5,264 bases of DNA, taken from NCBI GenBank assembly GCA_024404295.1, contig JAKSQE010000098.1, positions 1 through 5,264 on the forward strand. Direction: 5' to 3'. Position 1 is the first letter of the stretch. Each line of letters opens with the position of its first letter. Made by a program: the position numbers and the translations under genes. This document shows positions 1 to 5,264 of the stretch, one piece after another. The notes beneath the pieces are model-generated. The model saw only the letters and a list, made by a program, of their open reading frames with translations, was not told the DNA's origin and did not search any database. The stretch is from Oscillibacter sp. (lineage in GTDB: Bacteria > Bacillota > Clostridia > Oscillospirales > Oscillospiraceae).

Positions 1-137
1 CTATTAGACAGCAAGTCGCCGCTATTGGGCTTCTTAAAGCGCAGATCCAGCGTTACAACGTCACCGTCCCGGCGGGACAGGTACAAGCCGGGGACCAGCT
101 TATCGTGGTCCACGGAAAAGCTTGCAATTCGTTCCAT
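1..137 (-). CDS. luxS: S-ribosylhomocysteine lyase LuxS, N-terminal part (runs off the window)
   Basis: LuxS is a cytoplasmic metal-dependent lyase that splits S-ribosylhomocysteine into homocysteine and DPD, the precursor of autoinducer-2. Only the first 45 codons are present. The start MERIASFSVDHDKLVPGLYL, followed by SRRDGD and then DLRFKKPN, matches the N-terminus of the clostridial LuxS type (a SF-x-x-x-H segment, PG-x-Y-x-SR, then D-x-R-x-x-x-PN). The zinc-binding HxxEH motif would lie just beyond the window edge, so catalytic competence cannot be judged. The ATG at 137 has an AGGAGG site (147-152) inside the last codons of mtnN, and only one base separates the mtnN stop from this start, so the two are translationally linked. 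The preceding gene makes the LuxS substrate, which strongly supports the call. Confidence 0.9.
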   Translation of the reverse strand, partial: MERIASFSVDHDKLVPGLYLSRRDGDVVTLDLRFKKPNSGDLLSN

Positions 138-138
138 T

Positions 139-825
139 TTATCGTTCCTCCTGTAACTTATGTGCCAGAGGCAGGATCACCCGTCCCATATTTTCCAATG
201 CCTGACCGAAATTGAAATACTCCTCCGTTTGGTTGGCTGTACCAAACAGGTGGTCAGAAACGGACTTCACTGCTACAAACGGCACGCGGTTGCGCAGGCA
301 GACCTGTGCAATGGCGCAGCCTTCCATCTCCAGCAGCAAGGGGTGGAAGGTATCCCGGATCCACTCACTGCGCGCGCAGCCGGTAGCGAACCAGTCGCCT
401 GTTGCCACACGCCCCAGGACCGTCTCATATCCCAGTTCCTTCAGGATCTCACGGCAGTGCTCGGGTTCCCACGTGGGGAAGGTCAGACAATTCACAGTGG
501 AAACCAGACCCGCCTCATCGCCAATGGCAGTGGTATCCACATCATGCTGAACGAATTCAGATGCCACCACCAGAGAGCCGGTGGGCAAATCCGTAGCGCA
601 GCCGGCCACACCGGCGTTAATGATCATATCCACGCCAAAGTGCAGGCAGAAGATCTCAGCCGCCATGGCTGCATTGACCTTACTGATACCGCCGGCGCAG
701 GCGATCATATCCGGCGCGATCTCAAAAAACGGCACACCGGAAATCGTGACGAAAGGCTCTAATTCCTTTGCGCCGGGCAGTGCATGGAGTTCGGACTCCA
801 TAGCGAATTGCAAACCGATTTTCAT
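139..825 (-). CDS. mtnN: 5'-methylthioadenosine/S-adenosylhomocysteine nucleosidase (MTAN, Pfs)
   Basis: This cytoplasmic nucleosidase removes adenine from S-adenosylhomocysteine and 5'-methylthioadenosine. It relieves product inhibition of methyltransferases and supplies S-ribosylhomocysteine to LuxS. The 228-residue product has the usual family length of about 230. Visible hallmarks are AMESE near the N-terminus (E12 matching the catalytic Glu12 of the E. coli enzyme), GGISKVNAA (45-53), the INAGVAG phosphate/ribose loop (69-75), HDVDTTAIG (94-102), GDWFA (143-147), LEMEGCAIA (165-173, nucleoside-binding Glu) and SVSD (188-191, with the catalytic Asp at 191). The ATG at 825 is preferred over an in-frame GTG at 834. 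That GTG is part of the GAGGTG ribosome site, which sits six bases from the ATG, and MKIG is the classical MTAN N-terminus. The gene has its own promoter and is followed after one base by luxS. Confidence 0.96.
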   Translation of the reverse strand: MKIGLQFAMESELHALPGAKELEPFVTISGVPFFEIAPDMIACAGGISKVNAAMAAEIFCLHFGVDMIINAGVAGCATDLPTGSLVVASEFVQHDVDTTAIGDEAGLVSTVNCLTFPTWEPEHCREILKELGYETVLGRVATGDWFATGCARSEWIRDTFHPLLLEMEGCAIAQVCLRNRVPFVAVKSVSDHLFGTANQTEEYFNFGQALENMGRVILPLAHKLQEER

Positions 826-831
826 GGTTAA

Positions 832-837
832 CACCTC
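832..837 (-). promoter_or_regulatory. Ribosome binding site of mtnN, decides the start
   Basis: Minus-strand GAGGTG lies six bases upstream of the ATG at 825. It overlaps the upstream in-frame GTG at 834, which makes a start at the GTG implausible. Confidence 0.75.
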
Positions 838-857
838 TTAAACAAATAGATGATCAT

Positions 858-886
858 AGTATAGCACATTTTGCCAAAAGCTACAA
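858..886 (-). promoter_or_regulatory. Promoter of mtnN-luxS
   Basis: On the minus strand, TTGTAG (881-886) is followed after exactly 17 bases by TATACT (858-863), with TGC directly in front giving an extended -10. The expected transcription start is near 851, leaving a leader of about 25 bases that contains the mtnN ribosome site. The -35 box begins only four bases after the FNT stop codon, and no terminator hairpin separates the two genes, so mtnN can probably be transcribed both from here and by read-through. Confidence 0.7.
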
Positions 887-890
887 AGGA

Positions 891-1505
891 TCATGCTTCT
901 TTCTTTCGGCTTAGATCCGCCAACGGCAGCAGCACTCCGCCGACGCCGTTGCCCACGGTGATGATCAAAACTCTCATGAACGCATCCAAGCTCCACATAC
1001 CGGCTGCGGAATAATAATACATATCCGCAATGCAGTGCTCAAACCCGCATAAGATAAATACCGCCACGCAGAACATCAGGATCAGCGGATTCTGGCACTT
1101 TTTATAGCTGTCAACAGCGGCATACATCAGCAATCCGCACCAGATCCCTAACAAAAACAGGCTCAGAAAGGTATCGTCATTTTTCACCTGACAGAGCGCC
1201 GCCGCTTTTTCGGACAGGCCGGCAATACGGGTATACCGCGTCAGCCAGCCCACCAGAAACGTACCCGCCAGATTACCCAGCCAAACCTCTGCCAGGAACA
1301 GCAGATACGCCTTCTTTTCTCCTACCAGATAGCCTACCTTCCCGGTAAACAAATTCAGCTTCTGTACGCAGATGATGTACAATCCCACGGAGAACAGCAC
1401 CGCACCCAGAGCCTTCGGCTCCACGGATAAATACACTGTGCCGCCGATACCAATGGCCACGCCTGCCATCCACGCCAGAATCATTGTCTCTTTCCATTGC
1501 TTCAT
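891..1505 (-). CDS. Formate/nitrite transporter (FNT) family membrane channel, short form
   Basis: FNT proteins (FocA, NirC, FdhC, HSC) form pentameric inner-membrane channels for small monovalent anions or their acids: formate, nitrite, hydrosulfide, lactate. The 204-residue product has six hydrophobic segments, roughly 8-27, 32-50, 66-88, 112-132, 141-157 and 175-197. FNT marks are IGIGGTVYL in the first helix, QKLNLFTGKVGYL (48-60, the omega-loop region with Thr54), GNLAGTF (77-83), GFEHCIADMYY (154-164, with the conserved pore histidine at 157) and GNGVGGVLLPLA (185-196). It is shorter than FocA (about 285 residues), mainly through short loops and tails, and all core helices appear present. 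The ATG at 1505 has GAGGA seven bases upstream. Formate is the likely substrate because a ZTP riboswitch lies in the leader, but motifs alone cannot separate formate from nitrite or hydrosulfide. Transport direction is unknown. Confidence 0.88.
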   Translation of the reverse strand: MKQWKETMILAWMAGVAIGIGGTVYLSVEPKALGAVLFSVGLYIICVQKLNLFTGKVGYLVGEKKAYLLFLAEVWLGNLAGTFLVGWLTRYTRIAGLSEKAAALCQVKNDDTFLSLFLLGIWCGLLMYAAVDSYKKCQNPLILMFCVAVFILCGFEHCIADMYYYSAAGMWSLDAFMRVLIITVGNGVGGVLLPLADLSRKKEA

Positions 1506-1535
1506 ATTTCCGTCCTCATTTCCGGTCTATCAGGC

Positions 1536-1557
1536 TGCGCCTAACAACAAAGGCGCA
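1536..1557 (-). repeat. Alternative hairpin overlapping the attenuator 3' arm
   Basis: Seven-base perfect inverted repeats, TGCGCCT and AGGCGCA on the minus strand (arms 1551-1557 and 1536-1542), enclose an eight-base loop that is the U-rich stretch after the attenuator. The first arm is also part of the attenuator 3' arm, so the two hairpins exclude each other. No U-run follows, so this hairpin is not itself a terminator. It may be an alternative leader fold, or chance. Confidence 0.4.
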
Positions 1558-1576
1558 CATCCTGCGATGTGTGCCC
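1543..1576 (-). terminator. Attenuator (intrinsic terminator-like hairpin) of the ZTP riboswitch
   Basis: In the minus-strand RNA, GGCACACAUC (1566-1575) pairs with GAUGUGCGCC (1552-1561) around a GCAG loop, giving a ten-position stem with one A-C mismatch. UUUGUUGUU follows, a U-rich but interrupted tail. The 5' base of the stem (GGC, 1573-1575) is the same segment that closes the riboswitch 3' hairpin. Aptamer folding and attenuator folding are therefore partly exclusive, as expected for an expression platform that is ON with ligand. The imperfect U-tract suggests leaky termination. Confidence 0.65.
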
Positions 1577-1638
1577 AGACGGTCGGCAAATACAGTCATA
1601 CTCCCCGTGGTTCGCTCCACTTCCGTCAGTTATATGAC
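1573..1638 (-). ncRNA. ZTP riboswitch (pfl motif) aptamer
   Basis: The leader of the FNT gene contains the ZMP/ZTP-sensing aptamer. In minus-strand order it shows P1 5' arm GUCAUA (1633-1638), ACUGACGGAA, P2 GUGG (1617-1620), loop AGCGAA, P2 CCAC (1607-1610), the conserved GGGGAG, P1 3' arm UAUGAC (1595-1600), a short linker, and the 3' hairpin GCCGACCGUCUGGGC (1573-1587). The pseudoknot is visible: GACGG (1623-1627) is perfectly complementary to CCGUC (1578-1582). Compared with the usual GGCGG/CCGCC form, one G-C pair is replaced by A-U on both sides, which preserves pairing. ZTP accumulates when 10-formyl-tetrahydrofolate is scarce. Known pfl-motif targets are purine, folate and formate genes, which fits a formate-type transporter. 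The predicted transcription start lies just one or two bases before P1. Confidence 0.9.
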
Positions 1639-1645
1639 CAGTATT

Positions 1646-1675
1646 ATTTTATCATTTTTCGTCATTTTCTGTCAA
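1646..1675 (-). promoter_or_regulatory. Promoter of the ZTP riboswitch-FNT transcript
   Basis: On the minus strand, a perfect TTGACA (1670-1675) is followed after 18 bases by TAAAAT (1646-1651), preceded by TGA as an extended -10. The expected start is near 1639, placing the first transcribed base next to the 5' arm of riboswitch P1. This spatial fit supports both calls. Confidence 0.8.
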
Positions 1676-1766
1676 TAGAATTACCTTGTTTCGCAAAAAA
1701 TCCCCTTGCAATTCTTTTCAAAATGCAATACGCTTTCAAAAGAGTAAACGAAAGGATGGCCCTATC

Positions 1767-2579
1767 ATGAATCAGGCATTTCAAGGAAGTAATCAATATG
1801 TGGCATCTCAGGAATTGATGTCCACTGTCAATATCGCAATCGCGTTGCAAAAGCCCCTGCTCATCAAAGGCGAACCCGGCACCGGCAAGACCATGCTGGC
1901 ACAGGCCGTGGCTGACGCATTAGGGAAAAAACTGATCATCTGGAACGTAAAATCCACCACCAAGGCACAGGACGGTCTGTATGTCTATGATGTGGTACAG
2001 CGCCTGTACGACAGCCAGTTCGGCACCCACGGTGTAGACGACATTGCCAGTTACATCAAATTCGGCAAGTTGGGCGAGGCCTTCCAGTCCGATGAACAGG
2101 TAGTCCTTCTCATCGACGAGATCGACAAAGCCGATCTGGAGTTCCCCAACGATCTTTTGTGGGAACTGGATCAGATGGAATTCTACATTCCTGAGACCAA
2201 GGAGACCATCAAGGCCAAGCAGCGCCCCATCGTCATCATTACCTCCAATGCGGAAAAGGAACTACCGGATGCGTTCCTGCGCCGCTGTGTGTTCCACTAT
2301 ATCGACTTCCCTGACCAGCAGCAAATGGAGCAGATCGTCCGTGTCCATTTCGGTGAGCTGGATGAACATCTGGTACAGCAGGCTCTCATGGCTTTCTATG
2401 CGTTACGGGAACTGCGGAACATTGAGAAAAAGCCCAGCACCTCGGAACTGGTGGACTGGATCCGCGCCCTCATTGCAGGCGGCATCGACCCCGATGCACT
2501 TTCTTCCGACATTCCCTTTGCAGGTGTTCTGCTGAAGAAAGACAAGGACCTGCAGACATTGGCAAAGTCCAAGAGGTAA
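1767..2579 (+). CDS. MoxR-type AAA+ ATPase
   Basis: MoxR-type AAA+ ATPases typically work with a VWA-domain partner as chaperone-like machines that insert metals or cofactors or remodel a protein complex in the cytoplasm. The 270-residue product shows Walker A GEPGTGKT (35-42), Walker B VVLLIDEID (112-120, with D117 and E118), a sensor-1 asparagine in ITSN (161), and LRR (171-173), where an arginine finger is expected. KPSTSELVDW (222-231) lies in the C-terminal lid, followed by a short basic tail. The ATG at 1767 is chosen because AAAGGA lies about 11 bases upstream and the family N-terminus begins near here. The frame is open further back to a TTG at 1686, but that extension looks non-coding and has no ribosome site. 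A three-base gap separates it from the VWA partner gene. The client is unknown. Confidence is high for the family and low for the role. Confidence 0.93.
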   Translation: MNQAFQGSNQYVASQELMSTVNIAIALQKPLLIKGEPGTGKTMLAQAVADALGKKLIIWNVKSTTKAQDGLYVYDVVQRLYDSQFGTHGVDDIASYIKFGKLGEAFQSDEQVVLLIDEIDKADLEFPNDLLWELDQMEFYIPETKETIKAKQRPIVIITSNAEKELPDAFLRRCVFHYIDFPDQQQMEQIVRVHFGELDEHLVQQALMAFYALRELRNIEKKPSTSELVDWIRALIAGGIDPDALSSDIPFAGVLLKKDKDLQTLAKSKR

Positions 2580-2582
2580 GGT

Positions 2583-3779
2583 ATGTTTTCCTCTTTCTTT
2601 TATCTGCTGCGTCAACGAGGTTTGCATGTCTCCCTGAACGAGTGGCTGTCCCTCATGGAAGCCATGGAAAAGGGCCTGCACCAAAACAGTCTCACCGGCT
2701 TCTATCATCTCTGCCGGGCACTGCTCATCAAAAGCGAAGCGGATTTTGACCGCTTCGATCAGGTTTTTCTGGAGTTTTTCAAAGATATCCCCTTTCACGA
2801 AGAGTTGCCGGAGGAACTACTGGACTGGCTGAACCATCCTTCCGAAGACCTCCGCCGCACCATCATGAAGCTGCGGGATCAAGGGTTTCCTGACGAAACG
2901 CTGGAAGAGCTGCTGAAGCGGTTGGAAGAACGATTGCAGGAGCAAACGGAAGAACACAACGGCGGCAACTACTGGGTGGGCACACAGGGGCGTTCCGCCT
3001 TCGGTAACAACGGCTGGCACCCCAACGGCATTCGCATCGGCGGCGAAAGCCGCCATCGAACCGCCATGATGGTGGCAGGAGAGCGGAAATACCGTGACTT
3101 CCGAAAGGATAATACGTTGGACACCCGGCAGTTCCAGATGGCATTTCGTCTGCTTCGTCAGCTATCCGTGCAGAACGATAGCGCAGATAAGGTCCTGGAT
3201 GTGGATGGCACCATTCGAGACACCTGTGACAATGCAGGGACCTTGAAGATTCGCTACAAAAACCCCCGCAAAAATGCGGTCAAAGTGCTTCTGCTGATGG
3301 ATTCCGGCGGTTCTATGGACTACTATTCCGGTCTTTGCAGTATGCTGTTTCAAGCCGCCATCAAGTCCAACCACTTCAAAGAGCTCCACACCTACTATTT
3401 CCACAACTGTATCTACGGCGACCTCTACAATGCCCCTACCTTGCGGTGGGATGATTCCGTGCCTACGGAATGGCTGCTGCAAAACTATGACAGCAGCTAC
3501 AAAGTCATCCTTGTGGGGGATGCTGCTATGAGTCCCTATGAATTGCGGGAACAGCGGTATAGTTGGTCGCAAAAGGTCTATACTCCCTCCGGTCTGGAAT
3601 GGCTATCGAAGCTAAAGCAGCACTACCCGCATCTGATCTGGCTCAATCCGGAGCCGCTGCCAAAGTTTCGAGACTACTGGTCTCAGACCCATTTGGAGTT
3701 GGCAAGCATATTTGATATGTATGATCTCTCCGCCGAAGGTCTGGAAACCGGCATGAAGCGGCTCATGGTGAATCGATAA
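2583..3779 (+). CDS. CoxE-like VWA-domain protein, partner of the AAA+ ATPase
   Basis: The 398-residue product resembles the COG3825/VWA_CoxE group, which is usually encoded next to a MoxR ATPase and thought to give it substrate specificity. No signal peptide or membrane helix is evident, so it is probably cytoplasmic. Residues 1-120 are helical and charged, ending in a likely coiled stretch (about 104-124). A conserved-looking block follows: YWVGTQGRSAFGNNGWHPNG (130-149), then GGESRHR (153-159) and LDTRQFQMAFRLLRQL (179-194). The VWA domain starts near 230, with VLLLMDSGGSMD (235-246) as the metal-site loop. It reads D-x-G-x-S instead of the canonical D-x-S-x-S, which I believe is common in this group. 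A later VGDAAMSP (311-318) may supply the third-loop aspartate (D313). The start at 2583 has AAGAGG six bases upstream, inside the end of the ATPase gene, so the pair is co-translated. The function in this organism is unknown. Confidence 0.88.
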   Translation: MFSSFFYLLRQRGLHVSLNEWLSLMEAMEKGLHQNSLTGFYHLCRALLIKSEADFDRFDQVFLEFFKDIPFHEELPEELLDWLNHPSEDLRRTIMKLRDQGFPDETLEELLKRLEERLQEQTEEHNGGNYWVGTQGRSAFGNNGWHPNGIRIGGESRHRTAMMVAGERKYRDFRKDNTLDTRQFQMAFRLLRQLSVQNDSADKVLDVDGTIRDTCDNAGTLKIRYKNPRKNAVKVLLLMDSGGSMDYYSGLCSMLFQAAIKSNHFKELHTYYFHNCIYGDLYNAPTLRWDDSVPTEWLLQNYDSSYKVILVGDAAMSPYELREQRYSWSQKVYTPSGLEWLSKLKQHYPHLIWLNPEPLPKFRDYWSQTHLELASIFDMYDLSAEGLETGMKRLMVNR

Positions 3780-3785
3780 AAAAGG

Positions 3786-3826
3786 AAAATAGTGCACATC
3801 GAAGCTTTTTCGATGTGCGCTATTTT
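3786..3826. terminator. Bidirectional intrinsic terminator between the VWA gene and the nitrilase gene
   Basis: Inverted repeats 3786-3803 and 3809-3826 form an 18-position stem around a five-base loop. One pair is G-T on the plus strand (A-C on the minus strand). The outer part is AAAATAG/CTATTTT, which supplies U-rich tails in both directions. On the minus strand the stem is followed by CC and then a run of six T, so it is stronger for the nitrilase transcript. It lies 6 bases after the VWA stop and 4 bases after the nitrilase stop, and so serves both convergent genes. Confidence 0.85.
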
Positions 3827-3830
3827 GACC

Positions 3831-4751
3831 TTATTCGTATACGTTGAGTTCCAGAACATCCGGTCTCGAATAGTGTCCGCAGACGTCAAATTCCATGCGG
3901 CTGGCAGGCACCTGTTGCAGATCCAGATCGGCGTAGAGGATCTCCTCCTTGTCCCACACGGGTTGCGTCACATAATGGCCGTAGGGATCCACCACACAAC
4001 TGCCGCCCCGGCAGGCGATGTCGTTGACTGCCGCAATCTCCTCAGGACAGTGGAGGTCATCGGGATAATCCTCCTTCCGGATGATCATATCTGCATTGAT
4101 CACGTAACAATGCCCCTCGATGGCGATATGCTTGATGGTGTCCTGCCATTCGGGGTTATCGTTGGTATTGGGTGCAAGGTACAGCGTGATCCCCTTTTGA
4201 TACAGTGCTGTCCGCGCCAGAGGCATATAGCTCTCCCAGCAAATAAGGCAACCCATGGGACCCCAGGGCGTATCCGTGATGGGGAAATAATTGCTCTGTG
4301 CATCGCCGTACACCAGTCGCTCGGCACCGGTAGGCTTTAGCTTGCGATGGACGTTCAGCAGTTTGCCCTCAGGGGAGAAAACGATGTTCGAATTATAAAG
4401 CGTCGCATGATCCTCCACCCGTTCGGATACGCCGATACTGACATACGCATGCGCTTCCTTTGCCGCCTGTGCCAGCTGTTCCGTTTCCGGACCGGGGATC
4501 ACGATCGAATTGTCGTAATACCTTTTCCAGTCTAAACGTCCGCTCTCTTTGCGGCTTCCCACGGTGTAGCCGAACGTCATACCATAGGGATAGCATGGAA
4601 TGATCAATTCCGGAAACACGATCAGTTCTGCGCCTTTGGCTCCGGCTTCCCGGATCAGCTGCGCCGCCTTTTCCGTGCTGGCTTTTTTATCGAACATCAC
4701 CGACGTACACTGCACCACGGCAATACGGCAGGTGTCTTTTAAATCACGCAT
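3831..4751 (-). CDS. Nitrilase (carbon-nitrogen hydrolase superfamily, nitrilase branch)
   Basis: Nitrilases hydrolyse an organic nitrile directly to a carboxylic acid and ammonia in the cytoplasm. The 306-residue product has the full Glu-Lys-Cys triad in branch-typical settings: FPELIIPCYP (E48), HRKLKPTGAER (135-145, with K137 as the likely lysine) and GCLICWESYMPLAR (167-180, nucleophile C171). The CWE context, together with HRKLxPT, indicates a true nitrilase rather than an amidase, carbamoylase or NAD synthetase domain. Length is at the short end of the family (about 300-370), with little C-terminal tail after the last conserved stretch. The ATG at 4751 has AGGAGG six bases upstream. The gene stands alone, with its own promoter and a terminator at its 3' end, and no nitrile-producing or aldoxime gene lies next to it. 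The substrate (aliphatic, aromatic or arylacetonitrile, or 3-cyanoalanine-like) cannot be read from the sequence. Confidence 0.92.
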   Translation of the reverse strand: MRDLKDTCRIAVVQCTSVMFDKKASTEKAAQLIREAGAKGAELIVFPELIIPCYPYGMTFGYTVGSRKESGRLDWKRYYDNSIVIPGPETEQLAQAAKEAHAYVSIGVSERVEDHATLYNSNIVFSPEGKLLNVHRKLKPTGAERLVYGDAQSNYFPITDTPWGPMGCLICWESYMPLARTALYQKGITLYLAPNTNDNPEWQDTIKHIAIEGHCYVINADMIIRKEDYPDDLHCPEEIAAVNDIACRGGSCVVDPYGHYVTQPVWDKEEILYADLDLQQVPASRMEFDVCGHYSRPDVLELNVYE

Positions 4752-4777
4752 AAGCGACCTCCTGTTGGTTTTTTCTT

Positions 4778-4807
4778 ATCATATCATGCCCACTTTGTCG
4801 CTGGCAA
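4778..4807 (-). promoter_or_regulatory. Promoter of the nitrilase gene
   Basis: On the minus strand, TTGCCA (4802-4807) is followed after 18 bases by TATGAT (4778-4783), with TGA in front as an extended -10. The predicted start is near 4771, giving a leader of about 20 bases that carries the AGGAGG site. The -35 begins three bases past the T-run of the ackA terminator, so nitrilase transcription is insulated from ackA. No operator repeat is obvious. Confidence 0.75.
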
Positions 4808-4810
4808 TCC

Positions 4811-4848
4811 AAAAAACACCACGCTTGCCGATTCGGCAAGCGTGGTGT
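4811..4848 (-). terminator. Strong intrinsic terminator of ackA
   Basis: A perfect 15-base-pair inverted repeat (4834-4848 with 4816-4830) and a three-base loop are followed on the minus strand by six T (4811-4816). It lies 26 bases after the ackA stop. On the plus strand the hairpin has no T-run downstream, so it acts on the minus strand only. Confidence 0.95.
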
Positions 4849-4874
4849 CATAGGTTGATTCAGGATCGATTGGA

Positions 4875-5264
4875 TCAGCCGACGATGGCGGCGGTATCCA
4901 TGGCGATCATGAGCTCCTCGTTGGTGGGGACCAGCAGGACCTTAACCTTGGAATCTGCGGCAGAGATGACGGTCTCCTTGCCGCGGACATTGTTTGCCTC
5001 GGCATCCATCTTCACGCCCATGAACTCCAGGCCGGAGGCGATAGCCATGCGCTGAGAAGCGCTGTTCTCGCCAACACCGGCGGTGAAGATGATGGCATCC
5101 ACACCACCCATAGCGGCGGCATAAGCACCGATCAGCTTCTTCACGCCATAGTTGAACATATCAAATGCCAGACCGGCACGATCGTTGCCGTTCTTAAATG
5201 CGTTCTCCAGATCGCGGAAGTCGGAGCTGACGCCGGAAACGCCCTGCACGCCGGACTTCTTGTT
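4875..5264 (-). CDS. ackA: Acetate kinase, C-terminal third (5' end outside the window)
   Basis: Acetate kinase converts acetyl phosphate and ADP to acetate and ATP, the last energy-yielding step of acetate fermentation, in the cytoplasm. The visible 129 residues begin NKKSGVQGVSGVSSDFRDLE, which matches the AckA block NKKSG(V/L)xGxSGxSSDxRD. They continue with IIFTAGVGENS (the nucleotide-binding GIGENS region of the ASKHA fold), then GLEFMGVKMD and VLLVPTNEELMIAMDT at the C-terminus, as expected for a family of about 400 residues. The frame is open to the window edge. A GTG at 5249 is an internal valine in SGVQG, not a start. No pta gene is visible here, so it may lie upstream beyond the edge. 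The gene is followed directly by a strong terminator, making ackA the last gene of its transcript. Confidence 0.97.
   Translation of the reverse strand, partial: NKKSGVQGVSGVSSDFRDLENAFKNGNDRAGLAFDMFNYGVKKLIGAYAAAMGGVDAIIFTAGVGENSASQRMAIASGLEFMGVKMDAEANNVRGKETVISAADSKVKVLLVPTNEELMIAMDTAAIVG

Larger units (their letters stand above)
1506..1766. other. Divergent intergenic region between the FNT gene and the AAA+ operon
   Basis: These 261 bases hold no credible gene. On the minus strand they carry, in transcription order, a promoter, a ZTP riboswitch, an attenuator-like hairpin and the FNT ribosome site. The plus-strand side (about 1676-1766) is AT-rich and must contain the AAA+ operon promoter, but no hexamer pair stands out. 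The plus-strand ribosome site is AAAGGA near 1750-1755. Confidence 0.8.

Noticed and set aside
160..762. A long plus-strand open frame opposite mtnN.
   Set aside because: It is antisense to a well-conserved enzyme gene, has no ribosome site, and gives a Cys/His/Gln-rich product with no recognisable fold. It is a shadow of mtnN.
850..857. The palindrome ATGATCAT at the predicted mtnN transcription start, considered as an operator.
   Set aside because: It is only eight bases long, occurs easily by chance in AT-rich DNA, and matches no operator I recognise.
1706..1734. Possible plus-strand promoter for the AAA+ operon: TTGCAA, 17 bases, TACGCT.
   Set aside because: The -10 matches the consensus at only three positions. 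TAGAAT at 1676-1681 is an equally plausible -10 but lacks a good -35. Neither can be supported by sequence alone.
1686..1766. A 27-codon N-terminal extension of the AAA+ protein from a TTG.
   Set aside because: The extension has no ribosome site and is AT-rich like the intergenic region. The downstream ATG fits the family N-terminus and has AAAGGA upstream.
1756..1770. A four-codon ORF (ATG GCC CTA TCA TGA) whose stop overlaps the AAA+ start as ATGA, looking like a leader peptide.
   Set aside because: Its ATG lies within the ribosome-site region of the AAA+ gene and has no ribosome site of its own. The arrangement is most simply a chance overlap.
3792..4340. A 182-codon plus-strand frame opposite the nitrilase.
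   Set aside because: It starts inside the terminator hairpin and is the antisense shadow of the nitrilase coding frame.

Overview
The window carries bacterial chromosomal DNA with a moderately high GC content, strong AGGAGG-type ribosome sites, extended -10 promoters and compact spacing. Acetate kinase, a clostridial-style LuxS, a formate/nitrite-type channel behind a ZTP riboswitch and a MoxR/VWA pair together suggest an anaerobic Firmicute, probably a gut clostridium of the Oscillospirales type. That placement is an inference from gene style, not from a marker gene.

Layout from left to right. On the minus strand (1-1675), reading right to left: a sigma-70-type promoter, a ZTP (pfl-motif) riboswitch with an overlapping attenuator hairpin, a short formate/nitrite transporter (FNT) gene, a second promoter, mtnN (MTA/SAH nucleosidase), and the first 45 codons of luxS. 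On the plus strand (1767-3779): a tight two-gene operon of a MoxR-type AAA+ ATPase and a CoxE-like von Willebrand A (VWA) protein, ending in a long bidirectional terminator shared with the next gene. On the minus strand (3831-5264): a monocistronic nitrilase with its own promoter, preceded by the 3' third of ackA, which has a strong terminator of its own.

How the genes fit together. MtnN and LuxS are consecutive enzymes of S-adenosylhomocysteine recycling (SAH to S-ribosylhomocysteine to homocysteine plus the AI-2 precursor). The FNT gene is under a riboswitch that senses ZMP/ZTP, the signal of 10-formyl-tetrahydrofolate shortage, so it probably manages formate as a one-carbon source. No terminator is visible between the FNT gene and mtnN, so some read-through from the riboswitch-controlled transcript into the methyl-cycle genes is possible. 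The AAA+/VWA pair looks like a chaperone or metal-insertion type machine whose client is not in the window. The nitrilase has a full catalytic triad but no pathway neighbours. The most notable item is the ZTP riboswitch in front of the FNT gene, whose pseudoknot pairs perfectly in this sequence. No clearly new system is evident.
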